This document shows positions 1 through 7,815 of a stretch of DNA of 64,000 nucleotides, piece by piece. Numbering within the stretch: the stretch's first letter is position 1; each line of letters opens with the position of its first letter. The notes under the pieces are model-generated. The model saw nothing but the letters and a program-made list of their open reading frames with translations. It was not told the DNA's origin and ran no database searches. The position numbers and the translations under genes were made by a program. Origin of the DNA: Flavobacterium sp. N2038 (lineage in GTDB: Bacteria; Bacteroidota; Bacteroidia; Flavobacteriales; Flavobacteriaceae); NCBI RefSeq assembly GCF_025947185.1, contig NZ_CP110001.1, positions 3,410,001-3,474,000 on the forward strand, in the 5' to 3' direction.

Positions 1-1
1 T

Positions 2-475
2 TTTGTATTTATTCCTTCTTTAGATTTTCTTTTAGTGGATACTCAAAATTTTAATAAAATGAATTTAAAGGTTTATTTAATCGAAAATCGCAAGGCAATT
101 CAAGACAGTTTGGTTGGCAGCTTTTTTTACAAAGAAAATCATCTCTTAATCAATAAAAGAAGTCTCATCATTACAAACCTTTCAACTTTTCAAAAGATAA
201 AAGTAAAGTTTGAAAAAGATATTGATATTGAATGGGCATTTTTTATTAATTCAATGCAAATACAAGTCATTCAAGCCTTTTCTAATAGCAGTTTTATTTA
301 TGATTTAGAAAAGGAGACAATCATAGAGAGAAAAAATATCATTAGTGAATCTCTTTACCCTGATATATTTCGATGGATTTACAGAGGACAAAATTATCAG
401 ACTAATGAAGTACAAATGGAACTACTCCAAAAAAAAGAAGATCAATTTATAAGTACTTACTTTAAATTAAACTAA
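2..475 (+). CDS. Hypothetical protein, 5'-truncated by the window edge
   Basis: The reading frame is open from base 2 to the TAA at 473-475. A GTG at 35 and an ATG at 59 are possible starts, but the codons before them read smoothly as protein (PSLDFLLVD), so the gene probably begins to the left of the window. The visible 150 or so residues are rich in Ile, Lys, Phe and Glu, without a signal peptide, membrane segment or motif I recognise. It is the first of seven same-strand genes in an AT-rich run with several SUKH-type immunity proteins, so an immunity or accessory role is an inference from position only. Confidence 0.6.
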   Translation, partial: FVFIPSLDFLLVDTQNFNKMNLKVYLIENRKAIQDSLVGSFFYKENHLLINKRSLIITNLSTFQKIKVKFEKDIDIEWAFFINSMQIQVIQAFSNSSFIYDLEKETIIERKNIISESLYPDIFRWIYRGQNYQTNEVQMELLQKKEDQFISTYFKLN

Positions 476-536
476 ATTTTGTGATCAACTTAAGCATAAC
501 TTACAGACATGATCAGAAATAAAAATTGTTTGACAA

Positions 537-1034
537 ATGATACCCGAAAATAATATAGTATCACATTTTGATTCTAATCTTATTAAGAGAGAAATTGCCT
601 CTGGAATAAGCCAAAAACTTACTGATGAAGAAATCTCTATTATCTCTCATATAGGACTGCCAAATGGTGTTTTAGATTTTCAATTTACAGAAAATCTTTG
701 CTTAATGTCAGAATCTAAAATTATAATTGGAAAAACAGCTTCTGACAGTAATCTGATTTTAGATTTAAAATCCCGAAAGATAATAACAGATGACAACCTT
801 TTTATTTCTAAATCTCTAAAAAATTTAATTCTACAGCTTTATACTTATGATCGTTTATGGAAAATCAATATTTCACAAAAAACATTTGGGAATTATCGGG
901 AGGATTCCAATCATAAGAAATATGCAAAATTTTTAGAAACTGAATTATTGCAAATAGATGAAGGTTTATTAAAAAATGATAATGGATTATGGCTATCATT
1001 AATAGAAGATATTGAGTTTGGTATAGTGGGTTAA
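537..1034 (+). CDS. Probable SUKH-4-like immunity protein
   Basis: A 165-residue soluble protein with ATG at 537. Residues about 35-115 show the pattern I associate with SUKH-4 immunity proteins: an IGLP turn near residue 40, a strand with IIIGKTAS, a strand LILDLKSRKII, then SKSLKNLILQLYTYD (a helix after the position where the family often has NSS). SUKH proteins generally neutralise cognate nuclease or deaminase toxins by direct binding in the cytoplasm. The assignment is by fold-level pattern, not by a strict motif. The next gene starts 11 nt after the stop, so the two are probably co-transcribed. Confidence 0.5.
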   Translation: MIPENNIVSHFDSNLIKREIASGISQKLTDEEISIISHIGLPNGVLDFQFTENLCLMSESKIIIGKTASDSNLILDLKSRKIITDDNLFISKSLKNLILQLYTYDRLWKINISQKTFGNYREDSNHKKYAKFLETELLQIDEGLLKNDNGLWLSLIEDIEFGIVG

Positions 1035-1045
1035 AAAATTAAATA

Positions 1046-1357
1046 ATGGCACTAAATGATATTGAATTAGAAAAGTTCAAACGGACTCTTAAGAAAGCAA
1101 GTGAAGAATTGGGAACAAAAGAAATAGTGCTTTTCTCTGAATGGTTTTATTTATTGCCCGGCCAATCGCTTGAAATGAACGGGGTACCTCTTAATGAAAA
1201 ATATGATATTCCTATTGGCTGGGACGGTTATGGAATTGATGATCTTGATAAATTGGAAAAAATGGAATTTCTAATAAAAACTTTTGAGTCGGAAGAAGAT
1301 CCGGTTACTTTCGAAAAAACTATAAAATACCAGATATTAGAAACCAACACAAAATGA
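1046..1357 (+). CDS. Hypothetical protein in the immunity gene run
   Basis: A 103-residue acidic protein starting 11 nt after the previous gene. I do not recognise its family. It has an amphipathic N-terminal helix, a central segment with WFYLLPGQ, and an aspartate-rich stretch PIGWDGYGIDDLDKLEKM. There is no signal peptide or membrane segment. Short size, acidity and position between SUKH-like genes are typical of immunity proteins of polymorphic toxins, but this is inference. Confidence 0.55.
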   Translation: MALNDIELEKFKRTLKKASEELGTKEIVLFSEWFYLLPGQSLEMNGVPLNEKYDIPIGWDGYGIDDLDKLEKMEFLIKTFESEEDPVTFEKTIKYQILETNTK

Positions 1358-1378
1358 TCCTTTTCTCTAAAATAAAAT

Positions 1379-1699
1379 ATGAATACTTTAAAATACAAAA
1401 TCAAACCCGCTATTTATCTTGAAGATAAAGAACTGTGGATTTTTAATAATGAAATTTTAGATATGCCGCTTTCAATGATAGAAGACGGTATTATAAGTTG
1501 CAAGCGAGTCATGAGCGGAGAATATCCTGTGATGCACTGGGGCTTAGAGGTATCTGAATTATTTATAAATAAAGAAATAACTACATTAGAATACCACGGG
1601 AAATTTGTGACAGAACTACCAACAAAAGAGATTTGCAGGATGCTTGAAAAATATCGGGACAAATTAAAGGAATATGAAAATCATGACGGTTCAATGTAA
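1379..1699 (+). CDS. Hypothetical protein in the immunity gene run
   Basis: A 106-residue cytoplasmic protein, 21 nt downstream of the previous stop. It has no signal peptide or transmembrane helix and no motif that I can name. It contains a GEYPVMHWGLEVSEL segment followed by a predicted C-terminal helix (EICRMLEKYRDKLKEYEN). The last 26 nt overlap a 26-codon open stretch in the +1 frame (1674-1754), which could mean a slightly different C terminus in relatives, but that stretch is too short to call a gene. A role in immunity is suggested by context alone. Confidence 0.5.
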   Translation: MNTLKYKIKPAIYLEDKELWIFNNEILDMPLSMIEDGIISCKRVMSGEYPVMHWGLEVSELFINKEITTLEYHGKFVTELPTKEICRMLEKYRDKLKEYENHDGSM

Positions 1700-1793
1700 A
1701 ATTTCTGAAATTGTTTCCTTTGGCAGTATGGCATACTCTGGTTCAGTTACATAATAAAAAGCATATTTGAGAATTACTAAATATCCATAAAAA

Positions 1794-2222
1794 ATGAGAA
1801 AATTAAATCTATATCCAAGAATGGGGGACTCAAATATGAGATACATCGAAAGTATCATTAGTGAAAACTTACCTGAATATTTTAAGGGTTTTCTAAAATT
1901 AAATGGAGGATTGAGCCATTATGAAAGATATTTTATAGATCATGACGAAACTGTCTGGGAAGTTAAAAATTATTTAAACTATGCTGATTTATTTAAACTT
2001 ACTGAGGAGTTTCTTCAAAATTATCATCGTAAACTTGTTCCTTTTGCTTTGGATATGGGAGGATGGCATTTTTGTTTATGCCTAGATGAGGGTCCAGATT
2101 ATGAAACAATCTTAGTCAACCGCTGGACAGATTATCTTCCTGAAGAGCAATTTTTAAAAATTGCAGATAATTTTGAAGATTTTATAAATAAACTAAAAAC
2201 TGAAGAGGAAATAAATTTATAA
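1794..2222 (+). CDS. SMI1/KNR4 (SUKH-1-like) family immunity protein
   Basis: A 142-residue protein with the SUKH layout: LPEYFKGFLKLNGG near residues 29-42 (the family's LP-x2-F/Y-x3-L-x3-NGG core), PFALDMGGWHFCLCLDEGPD near 81-101 (the fa-D-GG-fCL strand pair), and IADNFEDFINKL near 126-137 (the 'ia-sFeeFl' C-terminal helix). These three blocks in order are good evidence. Such proteins bind and inhibit toxin domains delivered by contact-dependent or secretion systems. No toxin gene is next to it. The 94-nt gap upstream may carry its own promoter (CATATTTG at 1763-1770, one mismatch to TAnnTTTG). Confidence 0.75.
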   Translation: MRKLNLYPRMGDSNMRYIESIISENLPEYFKGFLKLNGGLSHYERYFIDHDETVWEVKNYLNYADLFKLTEEFLQNYHRKLVPFALDMGGWHFCLCLDEGPDYETILVNRWTDYLPEEQFLKIADNFEDFINKLKTEEEINL

Positions 2223-2243
2223 TGATTTATTAATTTTTAAATT

Positions 2244-2900
2244 ATGAAACTTTATTCACCGGAAAAATTAAGAGGGAGTTGGCATTTTGACAGCAATAAA
2301 TACGATTATGATTATGACATAGCACCATACCCGGAGATTAGATCAGACTTAAAAACTTTATTAACTATTCTTATCGAATCAAAACTATTGATTCCAAAAT
2401 CATTAGAAGGTAAGAATGAAAAATTGGATTATAATAACATAGAAGATTTAATCTCTTTAATAGAAAAAGACAATTATTTACAAACTTGTTTTGAGTTTGA
2501 TATCAACGGAGACACTGTAATATACACCGAAAAGGGTGAAGAAACACACTCAGGTATCTTTTGTCTGCAAAGCTTTCGTACGTTTCAACAAAGTTTTGTA
2601 TTATCAACAAAGTCTGATATCTGGATGCCAATGTCTTTTGATGAAGATAGTTATTCCTATGTTTGGAATCTTGAACGATATAATTTAAATAATCAAAGAT
2701 TATCATCTGTTTTAGAAAAAGTAAATAAAAGTTTAGACTGGGAAAACGAAAATCTATTGCAGAAAGAATTTAATGAAAGAGGGAGTTTACAAATAGGATA
2801 CAACATTTTTCTATCTAAAGAAGTATTGATAAGAGAATATGAAGAGAATCCAAATCCTGATTTTAACATAAAGGAATACATCGAAAAAATGGAAATTTAA
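2244..2900 (+). CDS. Hypothetical protein in the immunity gene run
   Basis: A 218-residue soluble acidic protein, 21 nt downstream of the SMI1/KNR4-like gene and probably in its operon. The N terminus is unusually rich in Tyr, Asp and Trp (residues 10-30, including YDYDYDIAPYPE). I see no known motif. A central beta-rich part (FEFDINGDTVIYTEKGEE) and a helical C terminus resemble the general architecture of immunity proteins, but I cannot name a family. Confidence 0.55.
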   Translation: MKLYSPEKLRGSWHFDSNKYDYDYDIAPYPEIRSDLKTLLTILIESKLLIPKSLEGKNEKLDYNNIEDLISLIEKDNYLQTCFEFDINGDTVIYTEKGEETHSGIFCLQSFRTFQQSFVLSTKSDIWMPMSFDEDSYSYVWNLERYNLNNQRLSSVLEKVNKSLDWENENLLQKEFNERGSLQIGYNIFLSKEVLIREYEENPNPDFNIKEYIEKMEI

Positions 2901-3035
2901 TTTTTCATCTGCTATTCGTAAAATAAACTAATTTCAATCTTAATTTTTGAGGTTTGCATAATTTGCAATCCTTTTTTAGAGTACTTTGGAGGAGATGAAA
3001 TAAAAGTAAATATTATTTAAAAATTGAATCATTTT

Positions 3036-3611
3036 ATGCCTAATAATCAAGAAGATTTAAAAACCACACTAATAGATGCTGGATGGTATGAAGGACGAAG
3101 CATAAGACAAAATATAGCAAATAGTCTTCTTTATGAAATATTGCCAGCAAAGATTCAAGATTTTCTTTCTGAATTTGGTGATCTGAAAATCCACGCCGAA
3201 AATAAAATAGAAACAATGACAATTGATACTAGCCATATGGATAGTAAAAAAGTTTTTGACTATCATCTTTTCAATGTTTATAAGATAGGCGATAAAATTG
3301 ATTTATCTGAAGATAAAAGTCTTGTATACTATTATTCAACATTGATTGGTACGCAGTTATATCCAGTTGCAGAATTAATCGAACAATGCACCGTAATGAT
3401 GGATGAAAATGGTAATTTTTACATTATTAATTTTTTACCAGAACTTATATGGATTTCTAATAGCACTTCTGACGCCCTTACTAAAATAATATTTGGTTCA
3501 AGAGGTATGGCAATTTTAAATGAAAATACTTTAGAATGGATGCCTCCAATAGGAAAAGAATTAGAATATACACTTCCTATTAATCCAAATTTAAAAATAA
3601 ATCCCTGGTAG
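3036..3611 (+). CDS. SUKH-3 family immunity protein
   Basis: A 191-residue protein. An in-frame TTG at 3024 exists, but the ATG at 3036 is the better start. Diagnostic blocks: DAGWYEGRSI near residues 14-23 (the family's 'GW-x-GR-v' signature), LPAKIQDFLSEFGDLKI near 37-53, GTQLYPVAEL near 105-114, and a C-terminal helix region after GSRGMAIL. Together these match the SUKH-3 family. It would act as a cytoplasmic antitoxin for a polymorphic toxin. It stands 135 nt from the preceding gene; that gap contains a 32-codon open remnant. Confidence 0.7.
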   Translation: MPNNQEDLKTTLIDAGWYEGRSIRQNIANSLLYEILPAKIQDFLSEFGDLKIHAENKIETMTIDTSHMDSKKVFDYHLFNVYKIGDKIDLSEDKSLVYYYSTLIGTQLYPVAELIEQCTVMMDENGNFYIINFLPELIWISNSTSDALTKIIFGSRGMAILNENTLEWMPPIGKELEYTLPINPNLKINPW

Positions 3612-3809
3612 TAATAAAATGTGTTTTTAAGTTTCTTGTTAAGGAACAGGATAACATACTTGCAAGCACTGGCAGGAATGTCTTAAAATCTCTTTTTTAC
3701 AAATATGAGTATAATAAAGATTTTGATTAGTCCCTCACTCACAATAAAAGCATCTATTTGAATTCATTTTAAACTAAGAGCATAAACATCAAAAAATGCT
3801 ATTAAAAAG

Positions 3810-3817
3810 TATATTTG
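3810..3817 (+). promoter_or_regulatory. -7 promoter element of the small lipoprotein gene
   Basis: TATATTTG matches the Bacteroidota consensus TAnnTTTG exactly and lies 29 nt before the ATG at 3847. Confidence 0.5.
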
Positions 3818-3846
3818 CAGTACCTCAAATAAAAAATAAATAGAAG

Positions 3847-4050
3847 ATGCAAACATCAAAATACACAAAAATAGCCGTAGTTGTACTCGTACTTTTGTTT
3901 TTAGTATTAAGCGTAATCAGCTGTAGTACTCATACGCATACTTACAATCAAACAACAACCACTAAAAAAGTACCACCGGGACAAGCTAAAAAAATGTCTG
4001 GTAGCAAAAGTGCAAAAAATTATGCACCAGGACAGCAAAAGAAACACTAA
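3847..4050 (+). CDS. Small lipoprotein-like protein with PPGQAKK motif
   Basis: A 67-residue protein. Residues 8-25 are a hydrophobic export segment followed by SVISC, a lipobox-like site with the Cys at about residue 26. The mature part is short, basic and low in complexity: a Thr/His-rich stretch, then two similar units, PPGQAKK and APGQQKKH, which end the protein. Small flavobacterial proteins with this PPGQ-K-K tail are common and some are annotated as 'quinol oxidase subunit 4', a name I would not rely on. It has its own promoter and terminator and appears monocistronic. Confidence 0.7.
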   Translation: MQTSKYTKIAVVVLVLLFLVLSVISCSTHTHTYNQTTTTKKVPPGQAKKMSGSKSAKNYAPGQQKKH

Positions 4051-4084
4051 AAAAATGCCTTCCAATAATCTGGAAGGCATTTTT
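4051..4084. terminator. Bidirectional rho-independent terminator
   Basis: A perfect 14-bp stem (AAAAATGCCTTCCA with its complement at 4071-4084) around a 6-nt loop. It ends in Ts on both strands, so it can serve the lipoprotein gene on + and the LamG gene on -. Confidence 0.85.
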
Positions 4085-4143
4085 GATTTAGAGAAGTTGG
4101 TCTTATTATTTCTTAGAATCTTAAATTTTAGTATACTGTAAGT

Positions 4144-5049
4144 CTATTTTTTTGCATGCGTCTTTGTTATTTTCAGTAAATAAGTTCCTTCAGGCAGATC
4201 CCCAATATTAGAAGCGTTACTTCCTGTTATTTTCCTTCCTTGTGAGAAAACCTCAACCGTTTTAGAATCTGCATTTGTTTCCGGTGAACTTATAGTATTG
4301 GAAACTGCAGTTTTAACAGGCGACGAAGGTGTCGATACTACAGCTTTTTTTACTGTATTTGAAATCTGAACAGTCTCTGCTTTAGAAGCTGTAATCGGTT
4401 TTGAGCTGTTATAAGATTCCAAAACCTGCTCCTCGGTCATTGCAACATTATATATCTTAAGATCGTCAATATCTGCATTAATCGTAACAGTTGTATTTAT
4501 TTGACCTAATCTCAGAATATAACCTTTGGTCAAGCGCTGAATTCCGTTTGCAGATTTCAATAATTCACCATTACGATATATTTTAGAGGTAGTTCCGTCA
4601 TAAGTAAGATTGTATTGGTACCAAACCTCTTTTTGAAGCGGAACTGAAACAATAATGTTAGTATCTCCCCAACCCACCAGACTTACATCTGAATTGCCCG
4701 AAACTGCAGGCTGTTGCAAGAAACCAAAATACTGACCATTTACTGCATTACCATAACCAAAAATATAATTTGCTGAAGCGACAGTATTAAACTTCACCCA
4801 AAAAGAAATTGATCTGGGTTTATTATCCTGCGGAAGCTCCCCCACTACACCCTGCAAGACCTTATTAGTAAGTCGTTGAGCTTTCTTGGTCTCTCCCATT
4901 CTGTCATTTACAAAATTAGGAGTTCCTAAAAGCGAAATTGTATTATCAGTACTGTTTAAAGTTCCGTTGAAAGTAAACTCCTGAACCGGATTTTGAGCAT
5001 TAGTATTTAAAAAAGTTACAAACATTACAGTCAGTAATAATTTTTTCAT
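4144..5049 (-). CDS. Secreted LamG/concanavalin-like protein (copy 1)
   Basis: A 301-residue secreted protein. The frame extends upstream to 5115, but MKKLLLTVMF...NAQ at 5049 is a clear signal peptide, so I start there. Residues about 20-215 form one LamG-type jelly-roll domain: SISFWVKFN, then GVWYQ-like KEVWYQYNLTYDG, SKIYRNGELL and IDDLKIYNVAMTEEQV. This is followed by a Ser/Thr/Lys linker and a C-terminal stretch VEVFSQG...LPEGTYLLKI that resembles the type IX secretion type-A sorting domain, though short. It is a close paralogue of the next gene and was probably formed by tandem duplication. Ligand unknown. Confidence 0.8.
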   Translation of the reverse strand: MKKLLLTVMFVTFLNTNAQNPVQEFTFNGTLNSTDNTISLLGTPNFVNDRMGETKKAQRLTNKVLQGVVGELPQDNKPRSISFWVKFNTVASANYIFGYGNAVNGQYFGFLQQPAVSGNSDVSLVGWGDTNIIVSVPLQKEVWYQYNLTYDGTTSKIYRNGELLKSANGIQRLTKGYILRLGQINTTVTINADIDDLKIYNVAMTEEQVLESYNSSKPITASKAETVQISNTVKKAVVSTPSSPVKTAVSNTISSPETNADSKTVEVFSQGRKITGSNASNIGDLPEGTYLLKITKTHAKK

Positions 5050-5432
5050 ATTTACAATTTTAGGGGATTTTAAAAGTAATTTCAATAATATTAAACGACA
5101 AAATAATAAGCACAAACAAAAAATTTAATTCATTACAAATCTCAATAAGCATCAAGCTTTTACAATTAGTAATTTCAAAAATTTTGTTAAAACTATAAAT
5201 TTAATTCAAAGTTACCAAACATTTTACACACTTAAGTACGATATTCTTATTTAAATTATAAAAAAACAAAAAACAAGGAGCTTCTTGGCTAACATTTGTA
5301 AAGACATTTTTACAAAAATATATTTACAGTATATAAAAATTTAAAAGCCCTCTGACTTTCAGAAGGCTTTCTCAACTATTCAAAATGCTTACTAAACAAA
5401 AAACTAACTAACTATTTCTATTAACCAAAATC
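5050..5432. other. 383-bp gap between the LamG paralogues
   Basis: The gap holds the leader of copy 1 and the terminator of copy 2 (5344-5370). The sequence AATCCCCTAAA (on -, at about 5058-5068) lies close before the copy-1 ATG and recurs at the same place before copy 2, so the leader was duplicated with the gene. I see no further gene. Confidence 0.6.
5344..5370 (-). terminator. Terminator of LamG copy 2
   Basis: A 12-bp stem with one wobble pair (AAAGCCCTCTGA against TCAGAAGGCTTT), 3-nt loop, lying 62 nt beyond the stop of the gene at 5433-6353. Confidence 0.7.
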
Positions 5433-6353
5433 TTATTTGGAAGTCACTTTTTTTGCCGGTACATCTGTTATTTTTAGCAAATAAGTTCCTTCTGGCAGGT
5501 CATTAATGCTCATGGCATTATTTCCTATTATCTTTTGTCCTTGTGAATAAACTTCAACATTTTTAGATACAGCGATATTACTAGTTGTAATTATTGTACC
5601 TGATGGTTTTACAGTTGCTTTGGCAGTTTTAGTTGCCGCAACCGGTTTACTGCTTTTTACTGTTGATGCTACTACCTCTGCAGTTACAGCCAAAGTTGGC
5701 TTAGATTCTTCATAAAGCGCTGCAACCTGCTGATCAGTGAGTGCAACATTAAAAATCTTTAAATCATCTATATCAGCATTTATACCAACGGTAGTATTTA
5801 TTTCTCCCAACCTAAAAATGTTACCTTTAGTAGATCGTGTAATACCACTTACAGATTTCAGCAGCTCACCATTTCTAAATATTTTAGATACTTTTCCGTC
5901 GTATGTAATGATATAATTATACCAGGTTCCTTTTACTAATGACGTAGAAACAATAACATCATTACTTGCGCCCCAGCCTGCCAAACTTAAATCAGAATTA
6001 GAAGTTGCAGTACCCTGCTGTAATAATCCACAATATTGTGCATTATAAGCAGTTCCATAACCCCAAATGTAATTTGCAGAAGCAATATCATTTAGCTTTA
6101 CCCAAATACTCACAGTTCTTGAGCTATTATTTTGAGGAAGATCATCAATTACAGCTTCCAAACCTTTATTAACCAATCGTTGAGCTCCATTGACATTTCC
6201 CATTCTATCGGCAACAAAATTATTTGTGCCCATGAATGAAGTTGTATTTGCAGTATTATTTAAAGTACCATTGAAGTTAAATTCCTGAATTGGGTTTTGC
6301 GCATTAACATTCAAATGACTTACAAACATCAAAGTAAGTAGTAATTTTTTCAT
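5433..6353 (-). CDS. Secreted LamG/concanavalin-like protein (copy 2)
   Basis: A 306-residue paralogue of the adjacent gene with the same order of parts. There is a signal peptide MKKLLLTLMF...NAQ, one LamG domain at about 20-210 (VSIWVKLND, GTWYNYIITYDG, SKIFRNGELL, IDDLKIFNVALTDQQV), a linker rich in Val, Thr and Lys, and a C-terminal VEVYSQGQKI...LPEGTYLLKI followed by a Lys-rich end. The tail resembles a short T9SS type-A sorting domain and suggests export to the cell surface. The two copies match along nearly the whole length; most divergence lies in the linker. Confidence 0.8.
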   Translation of the reverse strand: MKKLLLTLMFVSHLNVNAQNPIQEFNFNGTLNNTANTTSFMGTNNFVADRMGNVNGAQRLVNKGLEAVIDDLPQNNSSRTVSIWVKLNDIASANYIWGYGTAYNAQYCGLLQQGTATSNSDLSLAGWGASNDVIVSTSLVKGTWYNYIITYDGKVSKIFRNGELLKSVSGITRSTKGNIFRLGEINTTVGINADIDDLKIFNVALTDQQVAALYEESKPTLAVTAEVVASTVKSSKPVAATKTAKATVKPSGTIITTSNIAVSKNVEVYSQGQKIIGNNAMSINDLPEGTYLLKITDVPAKKVTSK

Positions 6354-6704
6354 AATGATAGATTTAGGGGATTAAAAAACAATTGTGTCATTTTAACACT
6401 GCTAAACTATATTTTTATGTTTCTTAACAGAAATTTTTCCGATAACTAACCTAAATAATCGTTTAAATAACCAAAATTGATAATTTTAAACGATTAATTA
6501 CATTTACTTATACTTCTGTAAATAGTATTAAAATAATAAATATTCATCAACCAAACACTTAATTTCTTACGTATAAATACGGTATTTATATTTTATAGAA
6601 AACATTTAATACTTAAAAAAACATACATTTTAAGTATGTAGCATAAAAAAACTCCATCGCTTTAAGCAGATGGAGTTTCTATATTTTAAAAAACGGTATG
6701 TCGT
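6354..6704. other. 351-bp gap upstream of LamG copy 2
   Basis: Very AT-rich. Near 6353 it holds the LamG copy 2 leader with the CCCCTAAA sequence. At 6649-6678 it holds the terminator of the next gene. A degenerate ATTAAAACGATTAT-type run occurs around 6450-6500. No open frame of interest. Confidence 0.5.
6649..6678 (-). terminator. Terminator of the cysteine synthase-like gene
   Basis: A perfect 10-bp stem AAACTCCATC / GATGGAGTTT with a 10-nt loop and a T run on the minus strand, 27 nt past the stop. Confidence 0.8.
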
Positions 6705-7745
6705 TTATTTTACAAATTCAATTTTTTGAACTTCTTCTTCATTTATACTGTCAAAGAATCCTTGTTCGTTCATCCAGTCATCACTAAATACTTTACTCAT
6801 ATATCGTGATCCATGATCCGGGAAGATGGCAATAATATTACTATCTTTTGTAAACTCACCTTCTTCTGCATATTGTTTAATTGCCTGCATTACTGCCCCA
6901 GACGTATATCCAACAAAAAGTCCTTCTTTTCTGGTAACTTCTCTGGCTGAGTGAGCACTTTCTTCATCCGTCACTTTCATGAACTTATCGATGATATCGA
7001 AATCTGTCGCTGATGGAATCAGGTTTTTACCTAAACCTTCTATACGATATGGATAAATTTCTTTATTATCAAATTCTTTTGTTTCGTGGTATTTCTTCAA
7101 TACTGATCCAAAAGCATCAACTCCAAGAATTCTGATATTAGGATTTTGCTCTTTTAAAAATTTTGCTGTTCCTGAGATAGTTCCTCCGGTTCCGCTACAA
7201 GCAATAAGGTGTGTAATTTTTCCGTTTGTTTGTTCCCAAATTTCAGGACCTGTAGTGTTATAATGGGCATCAATATTTAATTGGTTAAAATATTGATTAA
7301 TGTAAACCGAGCCTTTTGTTTCTTCATGCAGACGTTTTGCTACATTATAGTAAGATCTCTCATCATCTGCAGAAACGTGAGCGGGACACACATATACTTT
7401 GGCTCCCAAACTTCTCAACATGTCAATTTTGTCCTTAGATGATTTTGAACTTACGGCCAGGATACAATTGTAACCTTTTATAATACTTACCATTGCCAGG
7501 CTAAAACCTGTATTACCCGATGTAGTCTCAATAATAGTATCGCCTGGAGAAAGTATTCCTTTTCTTTCGGCTTCTTCAATAATATATAACGCTATTCTAT
7601 CTTTTGAGGAATGACCTGGATTAAAAGCTTCTACCTTTGCGTAGAAATTACCTTCTAACTCTTCGGTGACTTTATTTAGTTTAATAAGTGGGGTGTTACC
7701 TATTAACTCTAAAACATTATTATAAGCGTTTATTTCTTCTTTCAT
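6705..7745 (-). CDS. PLP-dependent cysteine synthase / cystathionine beta-synthase-like enzyme
   Basis: A 346-residue fold-type II PLP enzyme. I start at the ATG at 7745 ([10 protein letters not shown]) rather than the longer frame at 7769. The PLP lysine lies in [10 protein letters not shown] (about K48), the substrate loop is [10 protein letters not shown], and the phosphate-binding loop is SGTGGTISG. These are hallmarks of the cysteine synthase/CBS family. It lacks C-terminal CBS regulatory domains. Flavobacterial proteins of this type may act as cystathionine beta-synthase or O-acetylserine sulfhydrylase. A second, shorter cysteine synthase (cysM) is linked to cysE at 50806, so this one may have the CBS role (inference). 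Confidence 0.85.
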   Translation of the reverse strand: MKEEINAYNNVLELIGNTPLIKLNKVTEELEGNFYAKVEAFNPGHSSKDRIALYIIEEAERKGILSPGDTIIETTSGNTGFSLAMVSIIKGYNCILAVSSKSSKDKIDMLRSLGAKVYVCPAHVSADDERSYYNVAKRLHEETKGSVYINQYFNQLNIDAHYNTTGPEIWEQTNGKITHLIACSGTGGTISGTAKFLKEQNPNIRILGVDAFGSVLKKYHETKEFDNKEIYPYRIEGLGKNLIPSATDFDIIDKFMKVTDEESAHSAREVTRKEGLFVGYTSGAVMQAIKQYAEEGEFTKDSNIIAIFPDHGSRYMSKVFSDDWMNEQGFFDSINEEEVQKIEFVK

Positions 7746-7815
7746 AAAAAAATAGTTAATCGAAGGCATTTTAAAATAACCTTGATAGGTTGCAAATTTA
7801 ACAAAAAATTTCTAA

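Noticed and set aside
1674..1754. A 26-codon open frame overlapping the end of the gene at 1379-1699
   Set aside because: Too short and without supporting signals; it might reflect a frameshifted C terminus but I cannot show this.
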